DNA from: JAAYCB01 sp012744395
GTDB taxonomy: Bacteria > Planctomycetota > Planctomycetia > Pirellulales > Thermoguttaceae
Length of the DNA stretch: 64,000 nucleotides
NCBI GenBank assembly: GCA_028703175.1
Contig: JAQVNJ010000002.1
Location: forward strand, 50,817-114,816
Direction of reading: 5' to 3'
Part shown: in pieces, positions 17,862 to 25,576 of the stretch
Numbering within the stretch: the stretch's first letter is position 1
How the letters are laid out: every line of letters starts with the position of its first letter
The notes under the pieces: model-generated
Database searches by the model: none
What the model was told of the DNA's origin: nothing
The model's input: the letters and a program-made list of their open reading frames with translations, nothing else
Made by a program: the position numbers and the translations under genes

Positions 17862-19082
17862 GTGGCGAAAAACGCCCCGCTGGATTCCCAAGGAGTTATT
17901 CGGCTGTTCGAACAGTACGTGATCCCCAATTACGGCCGGTTCCCGGTCGCGCTCGTCCGCGGCGAGGGGTCGCACGTCTGGGATGCCGAGGGCAACCGCT
18001 ATCTCGACCTGTTCCCCGGTTGGGGCTGCGGCCTGCTGGGGCACTGCCCGGCTCCGGTCGTCCAAGCCGTCCAGGAGCAGGTCGCCAAGCTGATCCACGT
18101 CCCCAACACCTGGTACACGGAACTCCAGGGCCGCTGGGCCGAGGCCTTGAGCAAGCGGAGTTTCGGCGGGCAGGCCTTCTTTTGCAACTCGGGCACCGAG
18201 GCCAATGAAGCGGCGATCAAGCTGGTGCGCCTGCACGCGCCGAAGAACCGTTACAAGATTATCACGTTCGAGGGCGGATTTCACGGGCGGACGCTCGGCT
18301 CGACGACCGCCACGGCGCAGCCGAAGTATCACGAAGGCCTCGGGCCGCTGATGGCCGGCTTCGTCTACGCTCCGCATGGAGACCTGGCCGCCGTCGAGGC
18401 CCTCATCGACGAGGAGACCGCCGCGATCATGATCGAGCCGATCCAGGGTGAGGGAGGCATCCGGGTTCCGCCCGAAGGCTTTCTCCAAGGGCTCCGCCGG
18501 TTGGCCGATGCGCATCACCTGCTGTTGGTTTTCGACGAGGTGCAGACCGGTTTCGGGCGGACCGGCGAATGGTTTGCCTACCAGCACTTCGACGTCACTC
18601 CCGATATCATGACCCTGGCGAAGGCAGTCTGCGGCGGCCTGGCCGGCGCGGCGCTGTTGACCACCGCCCAGATCGCGCCCAGCTTGCGCCCCGGGATGCA
18701 CGCCGCGACGTTTGGCGGCAACCCGATCGCCGCCAGCGCCGGGATCGCCGCGATCGAGATGATCGAGCAGCAGGGACTGCTGAAAAACGCCCGCAAGATC
18801 AGCGATGTGTTCCGCACCCGGCTGGCGGACATTCAGCAGGAGTGCGAGATCGTCCGCGAGGTTCGCCTCGTCGGCCTGATGATCGGGATCGAGCTTTCGA
18901 TCGCCGGAGCGCCGATCGTCAAGGCGTGCCTCGCCCGCCGGATGCTGATCAATTGCACGCACCAGACGGTGCTCCGGTTGCTGCCGGCCCTGAATTTGAC
19001 GGAAGAGCAGGCCCACGAGGCGTGCGACCTGCTCGGCGAGGTCCTCAAGGAGCAGGCGGCCTGCGATAACGGGCAATCATGA
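17862..19082 (+). CDS. argD: Acetylornithine aminotransferase
   Basis: 406 residues from the GTG at 17862, 6-10 bases after AAGGAG; the frame is open further upstream into argB but without homology. Class-III PLP aminotransferase: substrate loop SGTEANEAAIKL, aromatic stacking FHGRTLGS, PLP phosphate/ring region FDEVQTGFGRTG, and PLP lysine Lys254 in LAKAVCGG. It converts N-acetylglutamate semialdehyde to N-acetylornithine with glutamate as amino donor. Lies 97 bases after argB and 41 bases before argF, so co-transcription is likely. Confidence 0.95.
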   Translation: MAKNAPLDSQGVIRLFEQYVIPNYGRFPVALVRGEGSHVWDAEGNRYLDLFPGWGCGLLGHCPAPVVQAVQEQVAKLIHVPNTWYTELQGRWAEALSKRSFGGQAFFCNSGTEANEAAIKLVRLHAPKNRYKIITFEGGFHGRTLGSTTATAQPKYHEGLGPLMAGFVYAPHGDLAAVEALIDEETAAIMIEPIQGEGGIRVPPEGFLQGLRRLADAHHLLLVFDEVQTGFGRTGEWFAYQHFDVTPDIMTLAKAVCGGLAGAALLTTAQIAPSLRPGMHAATFGGNPIAASAGIAAIEMIEQQGLLKNARKISDVFRTRLADIQQECEIVREVRLVGLMIGIELSIAGAPIVKACLARRMLINCTHQTVLRLLPALNLTEEQAHEACDLLGEVLKEQAACDNGQS

Positions 19083-19123
19083 CTGGCTAATCGAGAACTG
19101 ACCAGACTCGCGGGGAGGGCATC

Positions 19124-20041
19124 ATGCGACACTTGATCGCGCTGAGCGACTTGACGCCGGCCGAGATCGAACGGATTTTCGCGATCACGGAAGACCTTAA
19201 GACGAAGTTCGAAACGGGCCTTCGCGAGCCGCTGCTGCCCGGCCGCGTGATGGCCCTGCTGTTCGAAAAGCAGTCGTTGCGAACCCGCGTGAGCTTCGAG
19301 GCGGGCATGGCCCACCTCGGGGGAAACGCGATGTTTCTGGGCGCCGACGTCGGCTTTGGAAAACGCGAGAGCATCGCCGATTTTGCCCGCGTGCTCGGCG
19401 AACTGGTCGACGTCGTCGTGGTCCGCTCGAAAAGCCACCAGACCGTCGTGGAGCTTGCCCGGCATTGCACCTGTTCGGTGATCAACGGCTTGACCGACTA
19501 CGCCCACCCCTGCCAGGCAATGGCCGATCTGTACACGCTTCGGGAGTGCTACGGATCGCTCGAGGGCCGCACGCTGGCTTGGGTCGGAGACGGCAACAAC
19601 GTCGCCCGGAGCCTCGCCATGGGGTGCGGCAAGGTCGGCATGCGGATGGCCATGGCCACGCCGGAAGGCTACCGGTTCGACGCGGAGTATCTCGCCACGC
19701 TGGAGAAGGAGGTTCCCGATCTCGATCTGTTCGTCACCGATAATCCGGCCGAGGCGGTCCGCAATGCCGCCGCGGTCTACACCGACGTCTGGGCAAGCAT
19801 GGGCCAGGAAGGCGAGGCGGAACGCCGCCGCAAGGATCTCGCCCCCTACCAGGTCAACGCCCACCTGATGGCGCAAGCGCCCAGCGACGCCGTCTTCATG
19901 CACTGCCTGCCGGCGCGGCGCGGGGAGGAAGTGACCGACGACGTGATTGACAGTCCGGCGAGCATTGTTGTCCGTCAGGCGGGCAACCGAATGCACGCCC
20001 AGAAAGGCATCCTCGCCTGGCTGCTCGGCGCCCAGCGGTAG
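19124..20041 (+). CDS. argF: Ornithine carbamoyltransferase
   Basis: 305 residues, full length. GGGGAGG precedes the ATG. The carbamoyl-phosphate site reads SLRTRVSFE (residues 51-59) where many enzymes have STRTR; SLRTR also occurs in genuine family members. The ornithine-binding HPCQAMADLYT and the catalytic HCLPARRGEE are intact. It makes citrulline from ornithine and carbamoyl phosphate in the cytosol. Last of the three arginine genes here; argC, argJ, argG and argH are not in this window. Confidence 0.95.
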   Translation: MRHLIALSDLTPAEIERIFAITEDLKTKFETGLREPLLPGRVMALLFEKQSLRTRVSFEAGMAHLGGNAMFLGADVGFGKRESIADFARVLGELVDVVVVRSKSHQTVVELARHCTCSVINGLTDYAHPCQAMADLYTLRECYGSLEGRTLAWVGDGNNVARSLAMGCGKVGMRMAMATPEGYRFDAEYLATLEKEVPDLDLFVTDNPAEAVRNAAAVYTDVWASMGQEGEAERRRKDLAPYQVNAHLMAQAPSDAVFMHCLPARRGEEVTDDVIDSPASIVVRQAGNRMHAQKGILAWLLGAQR

Positions 20042-20089
20042 CCGGTGCTCAACAGCCCGGGTCGGCTCGCGCCTGGCGGGGTCCCTTTC

Positions 20090-20113
20090 GTTCCCAAGCT
20101 GGAGCTTGGGAAC
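20090..20113. repeat. Palindromic repeat family 1, copy 4 (perfect)
   Basis: Perfect palindrome of 24 bases: left arm GTTCCCAAGCTG..., right arm ...AGCTTGGGAAC. It sits between the argF stop and the rph remnant. Confidence 0.92.
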
Positions 20114-20139
20114 CAGGAACTTTGAGCCTTCGATATCCC

Positions 20140-20538
20140 ATGCGCCACGATCAACGCCAGCCCGATCAACTCCGCCCGATCCGCATCCAGCGCGGGTTCA
20201 CCGGTGCGGCCCCGGGCAGCGTCCTGATCGAGGCGGGGCGCACCAAGGTGCTTTGCACCGCCAGCCTCGATGCGCAGGTGCCGCCGTGGCTGGCCGGCCA
20301 GGGGCGGGGCTGGATCACCGCCGAATACAGCATGCTCCCCGGCAGCACCGCGCCGCGAAAGCGCCGCGAGCGGGAGAGGCTCGACGGTCGGTCGTCGGAG
20401 ATTCAAGGGACCGGCGAGCAGACTCCCTTCAGCGAGACGCAGCTCGGAGAGATGCTGGCCCTGGCCCGGCTCGGCGCGCGGCGACTCAGCGAGACCCAGA
20501 AAGCGGCCCTGGGGCGGCTCTGGCCGTTTGATGAGTAA
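20140..20538 (+). pseudogene. rph: RNase PH with a ~110-residue internal in-frame deletion
   Basis: The ORF of 132 residues begins like RNase PH (RQPDQLRPIRI, GSVLIEAGRTKVLCTAS, GWITAEYSMLPGST, DGRSSEIQ). It then jumps from EIQ to GTGEQTPFSETQLGEML and LSETQKAAL, which is the normal C-terminus. In E. coli RNase PH, MEIQRLI (near residue 90) and EVQGTAEGEPF (near residue 200) are ~110 residues apart, so the middle is gone. The missing part holds the phosphate-binding GGTRTASITGA and metal-binding Asp residues, so 3'-tRNA trimming activity should be lost. The junction lies at 20398-20412. A TTG at 20122 could extend the N-terminus by six residues. Confidence 0.9.
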
Positions 20539-20653
20539 CCCTGTCGGTTGCGGTCGGCGCCGTCTATAATGTGCGGCAGGCTCGTCGCCGGCGGCGCGCC
20601 GTCCGCCGCCGGCTTTCCGCTCCCGAAACGATCTTCGTTGCATCGGGCTTCTC

Positions 20654-21637
20654 ATGACCTCATCCCCCACGCTTGTGACGGGCGCCACGGGCCTGGTCGG
20701 CAACAACGTGGTCCGCCAGTTGCTCGGTCGCGGCCGGGGCGTACGCGTCCTGGCGCGGGACGGCGCCGACCCGCGCCCCTTGGCGGGCCTCGACGTGGAA
20801 ATCTTCCGGGGCGACATCCTGCGGCCCGAAACGCTCTCGCCCGCCTGCTCGGGCGCCGGCGCGGTGATCCATGCCGCCGGGTATGTGCACCTCGGCCGCA
20901 CGGGGCTGGCTCTTCAGCGAGCGGTCAACGTCGAGGGGACGCGCAACGTGGCCCGCGCGGCCCGGCGGGCAGGCGCGCGAATGATCCACATCTCCTCTTG
21001 CGACGCGGCGGGAATCGGGCCGGTCGGCGCGCCGGCCGATGAAGACACGCCCCTTGCCGATCCTCGCGGCTGTACGTACGCGATCAGCAAGCGCGAGGCC
21101 GAACAGGCCGTCCGCGAGGAAATCGGCAAAGGGCTCGACGCGGTGATCGTCAATCCCGGGTTCATGCTCGGTCCCTGGGACTGGAAACCTTCGTCGGGGC
21201 GGATGCTCCTGGAGGTGGCCCGGGGCCGGGGCCTGCTGGCTCCCCGCGGATGGTTCAGCGTCTGCGACGTTCGCGACGTTGCCTCCGGGATCATTTCGGC
21301 CGCCGAGCGCGGGGCGCGCGGTCGGCGGTACCTGATGGCTGGCGAGAACACCACGTATCTGGCCGCCTGGCGGCTGTTTGCCCGCGTGACCGGGGGCCGC
21401 CGTCCCTGGATGACCGCGGGCCCGGCGATGCTCTTCCTGGCAGGGCGGGGGGGCGACCTGGCGGCCCGGTTAAGCGGCCGAGAATCGGACGTCAACTCCG
21501 CCGCCATCGCCTACGCGCGGCTGCCGAAAAACTACACAAGCCGCCGAGCCCGCGAGGAACTCGGCTATGCCAGTCGCCCCTTCGAGGAGACGGTCTGCGA
21601 TGCCTGGGCCTGGCTCAAGGACAACGGCTACGCGTAG
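20654..21637 (+). CDS. NAD(P)-dependent epimerase/dehydratase (extended SDR)
   Basis: 327 residues. Rossmann motif GATGLVGNNV at 10-19, an Arg-rich segment after strand 2 (VLARDG), VIHAAGYVH, ISSCDAAG, and the catalytic pair in YAISKREAE. The C-terminal half is close to dihydroflavonol reductase/HpnA-like enzymes, with NPGFMLGPWDWKPSSG typical of that group. The substrate is unknown; NADPH preference is suggested by the Arg after strand 2. Ends 200 bases from the convergent glgB. Confidence 0.85.
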   Translation: MTSSPTLVTGATGLVGNNVVRQLLGRGRGVRVLARDGADPRPLAGLDVEIFRGDILRPETLSPACSGAGAVIHAAGYVHLGRTGLALQRAVNVEGTRNVARAARRAGARMIHISSCDAAGIGPVGAPADEDTPLADPRGCTYAISKREAEQAVREEIGKGLDAVIVNPGFMLGPWDWKPSSGRMLLEVARGRGLLAPRGWFSVCDVRDVASGIISAAERGARGRRYLMAGENTTYLAAWRLFARVTGGRRPWMTAGPAMLFLAGRGGDLAARLSGRESDVNSAAIAYARLPKNYTSRRAREELGYASRPFEETVCDAWAWLKDNGYA

Positions 21638-21663
21638 CGCCGGCGCGGAAAAACGGCGACGCA

Positions 21664-21688
21664 CCCTGGGGTGATCCGCACCCAGGGG
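21664..21688. terminator. Hairpin between convergent genes
   Basis: CCCTGGGGTG (21664-21673) and CACCCAGGGG (21679-21688) pair with one bulged G. Lies 27 bases after the SDR stop and before the glgB stop at 21838. No T-run, so only a tentative bidirectional terminator. Confidence 0.4.
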
Positions 21689-21837
21689 CCATCCAAACGG
21701 CCGAGGACCGAAAGCTTTCCCCCCAGGAGGGTGACATAGCCTGGCTGCCGCTGTTGTCCGGATTAGACTGGGCGCTTGCGCCGGCTGGACTGCCGTTCTC
21801 CGCGGTTCGCGGTCGGTCGGATTTCGGACTCGGACGC

Positions 21838-24048
21838 TTACCGCCGCGGTTTGAGGACCACGGCGCCGAGCGGAGGCAGGGTCACCAGAAGCGAAGCGGG
21901 CCGCCCGTGCGCCGAGGTGTCCTCCGCTGGAATCCCCGCGCCGTTGCCGATGTTGCTCCCGGCGTAGTACATCGAGTCGCTGTTGAACACCTCGTCGTAC
22001 CAGGCGAGCTTCGGCACGCCAATCCGGTGGCCAATTCGGGGCATCGGGGTGAAGTTCAGGCAGACGACGACAAAATCGTCGGAGTCTTCCGCCTTGCGGA
22101 TATAGCTGAACGTGCTCTGCTCGTAGTTGTGGCAGTCGATCCACTCGAACCCGCGCCCGTCGAAATCGAACCGGTGCAACGCCTGTTCACCGCGGTAGAG
22201 GCGGTTCAGATCGGCGACGCACCTCTTCAGGCCCTGGTGCGATTCCCACTGCAACAGGTCCCATTGGAGACTGGCGTCGAAATTCCATTCGAGCCACTGG
22301 CCGAATTCGCTGCCCATGAACAGCAGCTTCTTGCCCGGATGGGTCCACAGGTACGTGTACAGGAGGCGCAGGTTGGCGAACTTCTGCCAGAGATCGCCCG
22401 GCACCTGGTTGAGCAGCGACCCCTTGCCGTGGACCACCTCGTCGTGGGAGAAGGGCAGGACGAAGTTCTCGTGGAACGCGTAGATCAGGCTGAATGTCAG
22501 CTCATCGTGGTGGTACTTGCGGTGGATCGGATCGTGGTGCATGTAGCGGAGCGTGTCGTTCATCCAGCCCATGTTCCACTTGAGGCTGAATCCAAGGCCG
22601 CCCAGGTAGGTCGGCTTGGAGACGCCGGGCCAGGCGGTCGATTCCTCGGCGATCGTCAGCGCCCCGGGAAATTGCAGATGGACCTGCTCGTTGAATTCCT
22701 TGAGAAAGCGGATTGCCTCGAGGTTCTCGCGGCCGCCGTACTTGTTGGGAATCCAGTCGCCCGGCTTGCGGCTGTAGTCGAGGTAGAGCATGGAGGCCAC
22801 CGCGTCGACGCGGACGCCGTCGATATGGTACTTGTCGAACCAGAAGAGGACGTTGGAGACCAGGAAGTTGCGGACTTCGTGCCGGCCGTAGTTGAAAATG
22901 TGGGTTCCCCAATCGCGGTGTTCCCCCTGGCGGGGATCCTCGTGCTCGTAGAGGGCCGTGCCGTCGAACCGGCGGAGACCGTGCCCGTCGCGCGGGAAAT
23001 GGGCCGGCACCCAGTCCAAAATCACCCCAATGTCGTTCTGGTGGCAGAGGTCGACGAAGTACATGAAATCCTGCGGCGTGCCATAGCGCGAGGTGGCCGC
23101 GTAGTATCCCACGGTCTGGTACCCCCAGCTCGCCGAGAGCGGGTGCTCGCTGATCGGGAGCAGTTCGATGTGGGTGTAGCCCATCTCCTTGACGTATTCA
23201 ACGATCTGGTGGGCCAACTCGCGGTAGGTCAGCCAGCGCGTCGGGTCGTCGCCCGGCCGCCGCCAGCTCCCCAAGTGGACCTCGTAGATGGAGATCGGCT
23301 GGTCGAGCCAGTTCGTCTCCTGCCGCCGCTCGATCCACTTCCCGTCGTGCCAACGGTAGCGGTTCAGATCGATCACCTTCGAGGCGGTCAACGGCGGCAC
23401 CTCGGCGCCGAAGGCGAACGGGTCGCACTTCTCGAACACGTTGCTGCCGCGGCGAATCTGGAACTTGTAGAGCGTCCCTTCGCTCAACCCCGGCACGAAC
23501 AGCTCCCAGAATCCGCTGGGGATGTGCTTGCGCATCGGGTGGCGGCGGCCATCCCAGGCGTTGAAGTCGCCCACCAGGCTGACGCTCGTCGCATTCGGCG
23601 CCCAGACGGCGAAATTCACCCCCTCGACGCCGTCGACGGTCCGCAACTGGGCCCCCAGCTTCTCATAGCACCGCCAGTGCGTCCCCTCGTTCAGCAAGTG
23701 CAGGTCGTAGTCGGAAAGCAGGTGCGGGAAGGCATACGGATCATGCATGAGTCTGTTCTCTCCACCGTTCTCCGCGACACGCAACATGTACTTCAGACGA
23801 CCGGTCTCCTCCGACGCCGGGCAAATCGCTTCATAGAGCCCGGCCGGGTGGATGCGCTGCATGGGGCGCGAAATCGCGTGGCGCCCGTCTACGACCCAGG
23901 CCTGCTCCGTGTGCGGTAAGAACGCGCGAACGGCGAGCGCCCTGCGCCCGGAAATCTCCACCTCGTGAGGGCCTAAAAGCTCAAATGGATTCTCGTATCG
24001 GCCGTCAATCAGCTGCCCAAGCTTCTCCAACAAGACGTTCGTCCGCAC
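21838..24048 (-). CDS. glgB: 1,4-alpha-glucan branching enzyme
   Basis: 736 residues from the GTG at 24048, 7 bases after AAGGAG; a TTG one codon upstream is also possible. Domain order: N-terminal N1 module, CBM48 (about 140-220, VNFAVWAPNATSVSLVGDFN), GH13 barrel, and a C-terminal all-beta domain. Catalytic residues are Asp415 (DGVRVDAV), Glu468 (TIAEESTAWP) and Asp536 (PFSHDEVVHGKGSL). It introduces alpha-1,6 branches into glycogen. No other glg gene is adjacent. Confidence 0.96.
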   Translation of the reverse strand: MRTNVLLEKLGQLIDGRYENPFELLGPHEVEISGRRALAVRAFLPHTEQAWVVDGRHAISRPMQRIHPAGLYEAICPASEETGRLKYMLRVAENGGENRLMHDPYAFPHLLSDYDLHLLNEGTHWRCYEKLGAQLRTVDGVEGVNFAVWAPNATSVSLVGDFNAWDGRRHPMRKHIPSGFWELFVPGLSEGTLYKFQIRRGSNVFEKCDPFAFGAEVPPLTASKVIDLNRYRWHDGKWIERRQETNWLDQPISIYEVHLGSWRRPGDDPTRWLTYRELAHQIVEYVKEMGYTHIELLPISEHPLSASWGYQTVGYYAATSRYGTPQDFMYFVDLCHQNDIGVILDWVPAHFPRDGHGLRRFDGTALYEHEDPRQGEHRDWGTHIFNYGRHEVRNFLVSNVLFWFDKYHIDGVRVDAVASMLYLDYSRKPGDWIPNKYGGRENLEAIRFLKEFNEQVHLQFPGALTIAEESTAWPGVSKPTYLGGLGFSLKWNMGWMNDTLRYMHHDPIHRKYHHDELTFSLIYAFHENFVLPFSHDEVVHGKGSLLNQVPGDLWQKFANLRLLYTYLWTHPGKKLLFMGSEFGQWLEWNFDASLQWDLLQWESHQGLKRCVADLNRLYRGEQALHRFDFDGRGFEWIDCHNYEQSTFSYIRKAEDSDDFVVVCLNFTPMPRIGHRIGVPKLAWYDEVFNSDSMYYAGSNIGNGAGIPAEDTSAHGRPASLLVTLPPLGAVVLKPRR

Positions 24049-24145
24049 CAACGCTCTCCTTCCGACGGATTCCTTCCCGAGATCAGCTTGCAGTATCCAC
24101 CCCTTCGGAGGGGCTACTTGTGGCTGTTCCCGCGCTTTCCCAAGT

Positions 24146-24739
24146 TCAATACGTTACCCAATCGGGAGAACTCCCGCCAGAGGCGGATTTCCCCGCACTG
24201 TAACCGCAAACTGACTTCAACACGCTCTTGATCGGCAACAGGGTGGCGAGCAGATGCCGCAGACCTTCGGGCTTTTCGCTTCGGGGCCCCTCCGAAATCG
24301 ACCTTGAGGAGCGGTCGGACACGCTCGACTGCGCTGCGTGTGCCGGATCAATCCGCCATGTGCGGCAGTCCACCTGGTGAAACTGCATCGCCCGGTCAAG
24401 CCGCTTCCACAGATCGCCGTTCTTGACCGGCACCATCTGTCCGAAATACTCCCAGCACCAGCCATTCTCGCGCCATTCGTGCAGCCCGTAGCGAATCCCT
24501 TCGCGGACATAACTGCTCGCCGTCCAAATCGTCACGCACGATGGCTGCCGCAGGGCCTCCAGCCCGCGAACCACGGTGAGCAACTCGAGCCGATCGCCCC
24601 GGGCAACCGGGTCGATATCGTCGGCGACGATCCGCTCACCCCCTTTTTCGGCACGGAGAACGAATCGCCAGCGGCCAGGCTCAGTGGCTTGCCTCGATTC
24701 CGAGAAGAGCACGTATTCCGGACGTTCCACACAGCGCAT
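24146..24739 (-). CDS. RNase H-fold protein with degenerate active site
   Basis: 197 residues. The RNase HI order of elements is visible: a first strand YVLFSESR, where catalytic Asp is replaced by Glu; RLELLTVVRGLEAL carrying the conserved Glu; IWTASSYVREGI, aligned to the usual TDSxYV so the second Asp is Ala; then WKRLDRAMQFHQVDCRTW. The fourth acidic residue was not found, and the C-terminal ~60 residues do not resemble the usual end. Classical RNA:DNA hybrid cleavage is therefore unlikely; a binding role or a diverged activity is possible. Lies upstream of glgB in the same orientation with 97 bases between. Confidence 0.7.
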   Translation of the reverse strand: MRCVERPEYVLFSESRQATEPGRWRFVLRAEKGGERIVADDIDPVARGDRLELLTVVRGLEALRQPSCVTIWTASSYVREGIRYGLHEWRENGWCWEYFGQMVPVKNGDLWKRLDRAMQFHQVDCRTWRIDPAHAAQSSVSDRSSRSISEGPRSEKPEGLRHLLATLLPIKSVLKSVCGYSAGKSASGGSSPDWVTY

Positions 24740-24770
24740 GGTCTTCAGGCAACCTCAGCGGATAATCAAC

Positions 24771-24868
24771 GGCAAGGTTCAAGAGCCAAGCTCCGCCAGT
24801 TCGGTGCTCCCGACCAACGGCCCAGTCTGGCCGATTTGGCAATTGGGAGTTGTACTCTGAACCTTGCC
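24771..24868. repeat. Palindromic repeat family 2, copy A
   Basis: Outer arms GGCAAGGTTCAAGAG (24771-24785) and CTCTGAACCTTGCC (24855-24868) are inverted, with inner CCAAGCTCC and GGGAGTTG also pairing. AAAAAAA follows at 24874-24880. Within the 837-bp gene-free gap 24740-25576. Confidence 0.75.
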
Positions 24869-25030
24869 CAGTCAAAAAAAGTGCCTCCTCCAGAGGAATC
24901 GTCGAACTCTCTCCAGCGCGAAATCATTCCGGCTCTGTACGCTTATCGTCACCGGCTGCGTGAATTCTCTAGTTTTGCTATCTTTACTTTTCGCAAATTG
25001 GAGATCATGGCCGGGGCAAGGATCAAGGGG

Positions 25031-25112
25031 CAAGGTTCGAGGTCCAAACTTCCTTGCTTGGAATCGATGGGCCAGTCTCGACCGCTCTTGGCCGTTGGGA
25101 ATTGAACTTCGA
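25031..25112. repeat. Palindromic repeat family 2, copy B
   Basis: Shares CAAGGTTCGAGGTCC, GGGCCAGTCT and TTGGGAATTGAAC with copy A and pairs TTCGAGGTCCAA with the inverse of TTGGGAATTGAACTTCGA. More diverged than copy A. Confidence 0.6.
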
Positions 25113-25137
25113 CGGTTGCGAAGAACCGCTCCAACCT

Positions 25138-25286
25138 GGATCAGCCATGAGCCAATCACAACCCGACGCGTGAGCGAGGAAGGCTAACCCGACGCGTGAG
25201 CGAGGGAGGCCAACGAGTCACCCTCGCTCACGCGTCGGGTTAGAGCGGCGCGACACATCGAAAGATCGCCGGCGCATGAATAATCC
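25138..25286. repeat. MITE-like nested palindromic element, copy A
   Basis: Imperfect terminal inverted repeats: GGATCAGCCATGAGCC on the left, GGCGCATGAATAATCC on the right. Inside are two direct copies of CCCGACGCGTGAGCGAGG and one inverted copy CCTCGCTCACGCGTCGGG. The right flank CGCGACACATCGAAAGATC matches that of the element at 56737-56870. No ORF inside. 25287-25576 upstream of the cyclophilin gene shows nothing further. Confidence 0.82.
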
Positions 25287-25576
25287 GCTCTAACCGCGTC
25301 ACCCGCCGCGGCACTTCGTCCGGCTGGAATCTCCGATTTCCTCTAACCGGAAGAATCTCCACGGCTCTTGCCTTGCACGCGTCAGATTCGCAGGCCTCTC
25401 TGGAACAGATTGAGCGATGCTTCGATTAGACTCGGAACTATGCCGCCCCTGGATTCGTCTTAATCTTGGCGTGTCGCCTGGGGGAACCCCACCAAAAGGG
25501 GGTTGCAGAGGGGCTTCGGGCAGCATGGTACACTTCAGTGGAAGACACGTTTGAAGGTTCCAGCAGAGGCTAAGCG

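Noticed and set aside
24052..24200. Cobalamin-type riboswitch upstream of glgB
   Set aside because: Some words such as CCCCGCACTGT look similar, but the sequence overlaps the end of the RNase H-like gene and lacks the conserved core set.
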